From Haloferula luteola (GTDB lineage: Bacteria > Verrucomicrobiota > Verrucomicrobiia > Verrucomicrobiales > Akkermansiaceae), in NCBI RefSeq assembly GCF_014201715.1, contig NZ_JACHFD010000002.1:248001-312000 (forward strand): 64,000 nt of DNA, in the 5' to 3' direction. Shown here piece by piece: positions 61,564 to 64,000 of the stretch. Positions within the stretch are counted from its first letter, which is position 1, and each line of letters begins with the position of its first letter. Below the pieces are notes generated by a model. The model searched no databases. It was given only the letters and a program-made list of their open reading frames with translations, and was not told the DNA's origin. The translations under genes were made by a program, and so were the position numbers.

Positions 61564-63824
61564 CCACACCCGCTGCTGTGCGTGCCGCTCAACCGGTCCG
61601 ATACTACATCTCCCTTGCTCTCTGCATCGGAGTCACCGCCCTCATCATCTGGATGCGGCTGGCGCTCTTTCACGACCGGGTTTTCCCGCTCTCCGCCGCG
61701 CTGCCGCTGCTGCTGTGCCTGTGGAATCGCGACCTCCGGGTGCTCTACACCATGGCGATCGTGCTCACCGGCGTCACTTTCCTCAAATACTTCGGCGTCA
61801 TTCCCGAGCGCGTTTACTCCGCAGGATACGAACGCACCATCATCAGCAGTCAGCTCATCAACATTTGGGTCGTTGCCGGCACCATCCACGCCCTCATCCG
61901 CACCCGCCGGAAAATCATCGCCCAAAACCAACAACTCGGGGAACTCAATGGAGAACTCGAGGCCAGCAACGATGAACTCGCGGCCAGCAACGAAGAACTC
62001 TCCGCCCGCGAAGAAGAAATCAGCCGCCAAAACGAGGAACTCCAGTGCCAGACCGAGGAACTCGAACAACAGGCCGAAGAACTCCGCCAACAAACCGAGG
62101 AAATGGAGGTCCAAAGTCGCGAGCTCAAGACCGCCCACGACGAACTCCTCCGCCGTGAACGCGGCATGAAGACCCTTCTCGAATCTGGCCGTTGGCTCCG
62201 CGCCGACCTCAGCGAAGCCATGGTCATGAACGGCATCTGCGACGCCGCCATCCAAATCCTCGGCGAAAGCGTTCATGCCGCCTGCGTCGTCGACGACAAA
62301 GATGGCCGCCTCCATCTCGCCGGCGATGCCGGATTCGGCCTCCACGGCGCGGTCACCCCCGACATCCCTTTCCCCGATACCTTCGCAGCCCTCATCTTCG
62401 AAAGCAGCCGCACCGCCTTCATCGAAGACGTCCATACTCGGCCCGACCTTCGCCTGCCCCAACCCGGAGCAGGCCGTCCGTTCCGGTCCATCCTCGCCTC
62501 CCCCATCTGGCAGGGTGGCCGCCCCATTGCCGCGCTCGAAGTCTTCAGCCCGGAACCTCGCAAGTGGAGCGAAGAGGAATTCCGAATCATGGAATGGCTC
62601 GCCGCCCAGGCCGCCCTCGCCCTCCAATCAATTCGCTTCCAGAACCAACTGGACGAAAAACGCCTCGCCGCTGAAGAAGCATCCCTCCAAAAAACTCGCT
62701 TCCTCGCTGCCGTCTCTCACGACGTCCGCACTCCCGCCAACGCGATCTCCCTCCTCGCCGAGCTCATCGAACGCTGCTCCAAAGACCCCGATCGCGCTCA
62801 CCAGATTCCCGGCTTGGCCCAGAACCTCTGGAAAAATGCCCGCTCCATGATCGATCTCGTCAGCGATGTCCTCGATCTCACCCGCTTCGACGTCGGCCGC
62901 ATCGACCTCGAACTCGATGACTTCTCACTCAACGAACTCGTCGAGTCCCAATACCGTCAGGCCCTTCCTCTCGCCGAAAAAAAGGAACTCAAGTTCACCG
63001 CCGATTTCCCCTGCGACGAAATCCTCGTCCGGTCCGATCGCACCAAACTCTCCCGCGTCCTCGGCAACCTCATCAGCAACGCCATCAAGTTCACCGAACG
63101 GGGGGAAGTCCGCCTTCACGGCGAACGCCAAAAGAATGGCTCGATCGTCCTCAGCGTCATCGACACCGGCATCGGCATCCCCGGTGATCAGATCGACAGC
63201 ATCTTCGACGAATTTCACCAGCTCCAGAACCCCGAACGCAATCGCGACAAGGGCGCAGGGCTCGGCCTCGCCATCTGTCGCCGCCTCGTCGAGAACCTCG
63301 GCTTCACGCTCAAAGTCGAAAGCCTCGTCGGCGTCGGCTCCAACTTCTCTATCACCCTCCCCGCCAGCTCCCTCACGCTCTCCCATCCCTCCGGAAGAAT
63401 CGTCAGCCCCGAGCCCGATCGCGATGCTCCCTCCCCTCTGAATGGAGTTCGAATTCTCCTGGTCGAAGACCACGACACCGCCCGCCAAGTCACCTCCGAA
63501 CTTCTGGCCACCGAAGGAGCCTTCGTCCACCAAGCAGCCAATGGCCGGGAAGCCCTCGAAAAACTCGTAGAGACCGATCCGGAAATCCTCCTCCTCGATC
63601 TCAACCTGCCTGACTTTGACGGCACCGAAATCCTTAAGAGCCTTCAGGTCAAACGCTCCGACACCCTGCAATCGATCTTCGTCGTCTCAGGGGACGTCCG
63701 CCCCGAACGCATCGAGGAAGTTAAGCTCCTCGGAGCCGACGAACTCATCGCCAAGCCCGTCACTGTCGAAAAACTCCGGGCCGCCCTCTCCGAACAACGG
63801 CCTGACTACTCCGCCTTGAACTGA
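61560..63824 (+). CDS. Hybrid histidine kinase (membrane, coiled coil, GAF, HisKA, HATPase, REC)
   Basis: 754 residues. Membrane helices (about 15-105), a Glu/Gln-rich coiled coil (about 120-200), a GAF domain (about 210-355), HisKA with phosphorylatable H387 (SHDVRTPANAISLLAELIER), HATPase with N box LISNAIKFTERG and G boxes DTGIGIP and GAGLGLAI, then a REC domain with D680 (LLLDLNLPDFDG) and K in IAKPVTVEK. The kinase passes phosphate to its own receiver. Start ATG at 61560 overlaps cheR. Confidence 0.93.
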   Translation: MTTPAAVRAAQPVRYYISLALCIGVTALIIWMRLALFHDRVFPLSAALPLLLCLWNRDLRVLYTMAIVLTGVTFLKYFGVIPERVYSAGYERTIISSQLINIWVVAGTIHALIRTRRKIIAQNQQLGELNGELEASNDELAASNEELSAREEEISRQNEELQCQTEELEQQAEELRQQTEEMEVQSRELKTAHDELLRRERGMKTLLESGRWLRADLSEAMVMNGICDAAIQILGESVHAACVVDDKDGRLHLAGDAGFGLHGAVTPDIPFPDTFAALIFESSRTAFIEDVHTRPDLRLPQPGAGRPFRSILASPIWQGGRPIAALEVFSPEPRKWSEEEFRIMEWLAAQAALALQSIRFQNQLDEKRLAAEEASLQKTRFLAAVSHDVRTPANAISLLAELIERCSKDPDRAHQIPGLAQNLWKNARSMIDLVSDVLDLTRFDVGRIDLELDDFSLNELVESQYRQALPLAEKKELKFTADFPCDEILVRSDRTKLSRVLGNLISNAIKFTERGEVRLHGERQKNGSIVLSVIDTGIGIPGDQIDSIFDEFHQLQNPERNRDKGAGLGLAICRRLVENLGFTLKVESLVGVGSNFSITLPASSLTLSHPSGRIVSPEPDRDAPSPLNGVRILLVEDHDTARQVTSELLATEGAFVHQAANGREALEKLVETDPEILLLDLNLPDFDGTEILKSLQVKRSDTLQSIFVVSGDVRPERIEEVKLLGADELIAKPVTVEKLRAALSEQRPDYSALN

Positions 63825-63825
63825 C

Positions 63826-64000
63826 TCACACCGGCAAGCCAGCTAACAATGCCCGCAGATCATCCGGCACCACGGGCTTCGGCAGAAACCCATCGAAACC
63901 TGCCTCGCGGGCCTTGACCCCCTCCACATCCGCCAAGCCTCCGCTCAACGCATAAAGGTGGATCCCTCCTCCCCCCTCCATTTCCCGAATCATTCCGGCT
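63826..64000 (-). CDS. Response regulator receiver domain, C-terminal end (partial)
   Basis: The window ends inside a minus-strand frame. The 57 visible residues read IREMEGGGGIHLYALSGG and then VKAREAGFDGFLPKPVVPDD, ending LRALLAGLPV. The LPKPV segment with its Lys-Pro matches the conserved Lys of REC domains, and the Ser in ALSGG is the switch residue. No output domain follows, so this is a stand-alone receiver or the last domain of a hybrid kinase whose start is outside the window. Its stop is 1 base from the convergent hybrid kinase stop, and both probably belong to the same phosphorelay. Confidence 0.8.
   Translation of the reverse strand, partial: AGMIREMEGGGGIHLYALSGGLADVEGVKAREAGFDGFLPKPVVPDDLRALLAGLPV

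Noticed and set aside
1-64000. CRISPR arrays, tRNA or rRNA genes
   Set aside because: No regularly spaced repeats, T-arm-like GTTCGAATCC segments or rRNA motifs were found by reading; a tool search could still find a divergent one.

Overview
The window looks like a chromosomal segment of a GC-rich member of the Verrucomicrobia (probably Verrucomicrobiales). The evidence is a Verru_Chthon cassette protein A-type pilin-like giant protein, a PVC-type cytochrome c/membrane-bound dehydrogenase fusion, a PVC-style SecA with a long N-terminal insertion, a verrucomicrobial C-terminal tail on a secreted LamG glycosidase, and two exact copies of the TGTTC-N4-GAACA LexA box described for this phylum. 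I see no rRNA, tRNA, CRISPR array, insertion sequence or prophage. Intergenic gaps are short and many genes overlap as ATGA.

Layout. 1-3.9 kb: 3' end of a YhaM-like exoribonuclease, recO, a TPR protein, then hisF with an NlpC-like protein and a lipoprotein. 3.9-8.2 kb: a secreted protein and the Verru_Chthon A-like protein. 8.2-10.1 kb: two coupled small membrane proteins and two gene-poor stretches, one carrying a clear cobalamin riboswitch with no recognisable target. 10.2-14.5 kb: a spermidine-synthase-like methyltransferase, a coiled-coil membrane protein, rimO and a cardiolipin synthase. 14.5-19.8 kb: the SOS mutagenesis operon imuA-imuB-dnaE2 with its LexA box. 19.9-23.8 kb: a bile-acid/sodium symporter-like carrier and secA. 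24.4-27.1 kb: a radical SAM DNA-repair protein coupled to a DUF4130-UdgX fusion. 27.1-34 kb: a sulfotransferase, an MgtC/DUF4010 protein, lysC and a DUF2339 protein. 34.1-38.3 kb: rnhA, recA with a second LexA box, a structured convergent gap, pfkA and a protein of unknown function. 38.3-43.3 kb: an SLC13/RCK permease, an SPFH-HTH protein with a zinc-ribbon membrane protein, and trmD. 43.3-50.7 kb: altronate dehydratase-like protein, a large PVC cytochrome dehydrogenase, an AraC regulator and a cupin. 50.6-53.9 kb: an NlpC lipoprotein and a three-gene ATGA-coupled operon (DUF3592 pair, small beta-rich protein, P-loop ATPase). 53.9-64 kb: rdgB, a periplasmic thioredoxin, AraC with a divergent GH128-LamG glycosidase, CheR with a hybrid histidine kinase, and a partial response regulator.

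How the genes work together. DNA damage tolerance is the strongest theme: recA and imuA-imuB-dnaE2 share the same operator and should be induced together, while the UdgX/radical SAM pair is a separate uracil-repair module without a full box. Carbohydrate use is the second theme: two AraC regulators sit beside carbohydrate genes, one by a sugar-acid dehydrogenase/dehydratase pair and one by a beta-glucanase candidate. The best candidates for something undescribed are the orphan riboswitch, the DUF3592/ATPase operon and the SPFH-HTH pair.
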